DNA of 17,287 bases, taken from assembly GCA_036395835.1 (NCBI GenBank), contig DASWCW010000280.1, positions 1 to 17,287 of the forward strand, read 5' to 3'. Below are positions 15,548 to 17,287 of the stretch, in pieces. Source of the DNA: AP-16 sp036395835 (lineage in GTDB: Bacteria; Pseudomonadota; Alphaproteobacteria; Rhizobiales; Xanthobacteraceae). The position numbers were made by a program, and so were the translations under genes. How positions within the stretch are numbered: position 1 is the stretch's first letter; each line of letters begins with the position of its first letter. The notes beneath the pieces were generated by a model. It searched no databases and was not told where the DNA came from. It was given only the letters and a program-made list of their open reading frames with translations.

Positions 15548-16247
15548 AATCCGGAACCTCGTCTGTTGCTACGGCCAAGTCGCGGCCCTCAAAGGCGTCT
15601 CGCTGCGGGTCGAGCGCGGGCAGCTCGTCGCCCTGATCGGCGCGAACGGCGCCGGCAAAACCACCATGCTGCGCGCGATTTCGGGCCTATTGCCCGTTGC
15701 CGGCGGCCAAATCCTGTTCGAGAGCGCCGACATCACTGGCGCGCCGGCCCGCACCATTCTGTCGCGGGGACTCGCGCATTGCCCGGAGGGCCGCCGGGTG
15801 TTCTCGGATCTGACGGTCTCAGAGAATCTTGCGATGGGCGCTTACCAGCGCTCCGATCGCGCCGGCATCGCCGAGGACCTCGAACGCATCTACGGGCAGT
15901 TCCCGCGTCTCGCCGAACGCCGCCGCCAGATGGCCGGGACCCTCTCCGGCGGCGAGCAGCAGATGCTGGCGCTTGGACGCGCCCTGATGTCGCGGCCGAA
16001 GCTGATCATGTTCGACGAGCCCTCGCTCGGGCTTGCGCCAAGCGTCGTCGAGCGCACGTTCCAGATCATCACGGAGATCCGCGCGGCCGGATCGACGGTG
16101 CTGATCGTCGAGCAGAACGCCTACGCGGCTCTGGACATGTGCGACCACGCTTATTTGATCGAGACGGGATCGCTGGTGCTCGAGGGCAGCGGCCGGGAGC
16201 TCATTGATCATCCGCACGTGCGAAGCGCGTATCTCGGTGAGATCTAG
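15540..16247 (+). CDS. livF: Branched-chain amino acid-type ABC transporter ATPase LivF
   Basis: This 235-residue ABC ATPase is the last gene of the transporter. It has Walker A GANGAGKTT at 34-42, signature LSGGEQQ at 135-141, Walker B LIMFDEP at 155-161, and EQN at 191-193 in place of the more common EHD. CPEGRRVF at 81-88 is characteristic of LivF and separates it from LivG. Length matches the family (about 235). It starts 8 bp before the livG stop and ends the long plus-strand gene run; a hairpin overlaps its stop codon. Confidence 0.95.
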   Translation: MLEIRNLVCCYGQVAALKGVSLRVERGQLVALIGANGAGKTTMLRAISGLLPVAGGQILFESADITGAPARTILSRGLAHCPEGRRVFSDLTVSENLAMGAYQRSDRAGIAEDLERIYGQFPRLAERRRQMAGTLSGGEQQMLALGRALMSRPKLIMFDEPSLGLAPSVVERTFQIITEIRAAGSTVLIVEQNAYAALDMCDHAYLIETGSLVLEGSGRELIDHPHVRSAYLGEI

Positions 16248-16266
16248 CGGTCTGCGGCACTGCTAG
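16244..16266 (+). terminator. Possible hairpin at the end of the liv operon
   Basis: CTAGC (16244-16248) pairs with GCTAG (16262-16266), continued inward by a G-U and two further pairs, for an 8-bp stem with a seven-base loop. It spans the livF TAG. No T-tract follows, so if termination happens here it is not a classical intrinsic terminator. Confidence 0.25.
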
Positions 16267-16854
16267 GCGTCGTCGCGAATTCCAATGAGCTAGCACCTGC
16301 GCTGCTTTGACATCGAGCATGCGATCGAGGAGTCTTAAATATCGTCTATCCTAAAATGGATTTAAACAAAACGTACATGACAGGGCCCAATAATATTGCA
16401 AGTATAATCAGACACACATCTATCCAGTTCTTTGCGGTTGGTTCGCAGCGACCGAACATGAATGTGTCGCGGTCCCGCTGGCCTGAGCTTCCATCAGTTG
16501 GAAGATTTCTTCTCAAATGAATCACCTTTGTGGCTGATGTTCGCTAAGCGAGGAGGCGAGTACGACTATAAACGTTTTTTTACAAAAACAAAGTGGATGG
16601 GATCAGCGTTCAAGCCGGCGAGCACCGAAAGCGAGCATCACCAGCCTCACACCTGAATGGTTAGGATTTCGGGCGCCGTTCATTCTTTGCAAGTGTGACC
16701 AGACCGCATCGAACGCAGGCTAGCCGGTCGACCGCCGTGATTTGACGCGGATAGTGAGATCGCACCCGAAATACGAAGCCGTTCAAAGGTGGCGTCTCTC
16801 GATATTACCCTGGCACTACTGCCTTCCCAAAACCCACTCGCCAGAACTCAAGGG
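16248..16854. other. Long noncoding stretch after livF, AT-rich in its first half
   Basis: About 600 bases hold no gene I can support. From roughly 16330 to 16440, and again around 16500-16600, the sequence is markedly richer in A and T than the surrounding genes (for example TTAAATATC, AAAATGGATTTAAAC, AATAATATTG, GTTTTTTTACAAAAAC). This suggests foreign or decayed DNA next to an insertion sequence. A small 64-codon frame (16462-16656) has no ribosome site or recognisable motif. A 6-bp hairpin, CTTCCA (16488-16493) with TGGAAG (16499-16504), is followed by a pyrimidine-rich ATTTCTTCTC and could be a weak terminator. Confidence 0.5.
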
Positions 16855-17161
16855 CACCGCCGCTATCGCGGCTGTGGCGGGCATTGGAATGGGTTGGCGG
16901 CAAGAAGAGCACGGTGACCGCCTTCCACACTCTGCAATGGACGGGGATGACGTTCCAGCATTCGGGCGATGTAGCGGTAGCGGGTGCGCTCTCCCCTATC
17001 CGCATCTGTCTCGAACAGTTGAGCCCGGTGTCTGGATTCATCACACATTATAAGCCGGGGGCGCCCCGAACGACGATGTCCGCTAATGGGATGGTCCGGC
17101 CGTGCTCCGGCCCCACCAGCGAGAGAAGCTGGCAAGGGGCGCCAAGGACAAGGAGCACGCC
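16855..17161 (+). ncRNA. Candidate structured noncoding end of the IS110 element (possible bridge RNA)
   Basis: Between the AT-rich region and the transposase start there are several compact hairpins. At 16855-16876, CAC-c-GCCGC pairs with GCGGC-t-GTG around TATC. The palindrome GGGGCGCCCC lies at 17058-17067. GGCCG pairs with CGGCC at 17098-17112, and CCAGC with GCTGG around GAGAGAA at 17116-17132. A TATAAG at 17049-17054 could be a -10. In IS110-group elements a bridge RNA is encoded upstream of the recombinase; in the IS1111 group it is downstream. The subgroup cannot be decided from 42 residues, so this is a hypothesis. Confidence 0.22.
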
Positions 17162-17287
17162 ATGCCCAGCAAGCTCAATATAGCGATCGCCTCGGTGATC
17201 GGTATCGACATCGGCAAGAACTCGTTCCACGTCGTGGGCCAAGATCAGCGCGGTGCCATCGTGCTGCGGCAGAAGTGGTCACGCGGC
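17162..17287 (+). CDS. IS110-family transposase (DEDD recombinase), N-terminal 42 residues, cut by window end
   Basis: The visible product begins MPSKLNIAIASVIGIDIGKN and continues SFHVVGQDQRGAIVLRQKWS, then RG at the window edge. The IGIDIGKN.FH..G.D..G pattern followed by VLRQK is the characteristic N-terminus of IS110-family transposases, where Asp16 in GIDIGK is the first acidic residue of the RuvC-like DEDD catalytic site. AAGGAG at 17150-17155, six bases before the ATG, is a good ribosome site. The gene is open to the end of the window; full-length members have about 310-350 residues. Intactness cannot be judged. Confidence 0.88.
   Translation, partial: MPSKLNIAIASVIGIDIGKNSFHVVGQDQRGAIVLRQKWSRG

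Larger units (their letters stand above)
16855..17287 (+). mobile_element. IS110-family insertion sequence, left part only (left end approximate)
   Basis: The transposase N-terminus at 17162-17287 identifies an IS110-family element entering the window from the right. Elements of this family carry noncoding ends and usually lack long terminal inverted repeats, so the left boundary cannot be read directly. I place it provisionally at the first strong stem-loop (16855); it could lie up to a few hundred bases either way. The GC-rich, hairpin-rich character of 16855-17161 contrasts with the AT-rich DNA to its left, which supports a junction somewhere between. Confidence 0.4.

Noticed and set aside
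16307..16312. Perfect TTGACA -35 hexamer after livF
   Set aside because: No acceptable -10 lies 15 to 19 bases downstream (the next AT-rich hexamer is about 23 bases away) and no gene follows for hundreds of bases.
16462..16656. 64-codon plus-strand frame in the AT-rich region
   Set aside because: No ribosome site at the start, no motif or hydrophobic pattern, and a length expected by chance; possibly a remnant, but not supportable as a gene.
16742..17053. 103-codon frame, with overlapping 79-, 90- and 99-codon frames on both strands, before the transposase
   Set aside because: Several mutually overlapping frames of similar length in one GC-rich stretch suggest chance; the region is better explained as the noncoding end of the IS110 element.

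Overview
The window is high-GC DNA with tightly packed genes, ATGA/GTGA stop-start overlaps, and many genes of molybdenum hydroxylase, CoA-transferase, LLM-flavin and Liv-type transport families. This looks like an alphaproteobacterium, most likely a Hyphomicrobiales (Bradyrhizobium / Xanthobacteraceae-like) soil or plant-associated bacterium. The taxonomic call is inferred from gene style and protein flavour, not from a marker gene.

Layout. (1) Positions 114-4476, plus strand: a three-subunit molybdenum hydroxylase of the xanthine dehydrogenase / CO dehydrogenase family, made of a molybdopterin subunit, an FAD subunit, and a [2Fe-2S] subunit fused to a CoxG-like SRPBCC domain. All three genes appear to start with GTG. 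(2) Positions 4491-6244, minus strand, convergent with block 1: pxpC and pxpB (KipA/KipI-type 5-oxoprolinase subunits). (3) A 120-bp divergent control region at 6245-6364. (4) Positions 6365-11398, plus strand: pxpA (LamB/YcsF), a divergent fold-type-II PLP enzyme, two class I CoA-transferase subunits and an LLM-class flavin oxidoreductase. (5) Positions 11584-16247: a complete branched-chain-amino-acid-type (HAAT) ABC transporter in the order livK-livH-livM-livG-livF, with a strong hairpin between livK and livH. (6) Positions 16248-17161: noncoding, with an AT-rich first half and a hairpin-rich second half. (7) Positions 17162-17287: the N-terminus of an IS110-family DEDD transposase that runs off the window end.

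Taken together, blocks 1-5 read as one catabolic island. The Liv-type transporter would import a small carboxylated or amidic compound. The Mo hydroxylase would oxidise it (these enzymes typically turn N-heterocycles or aldehydes into lactams or acids), and PxpABC would open a lactam using ATP. The PLP enzyme and LLM flavoprotein would remove the amino group or oxidise the product, and the CoA-transferase would activate the resulting acid. The individual families are well recognised; the pathway and its substrate are inference. The molybdopterin subunit lacks the Cys-containing loop of true CO dehydrogenase, so CO oxidation is unlikely.

No tRNA, rRNA, CRISPR array, toxin-antitoxin pair or regulator gene was recognised.
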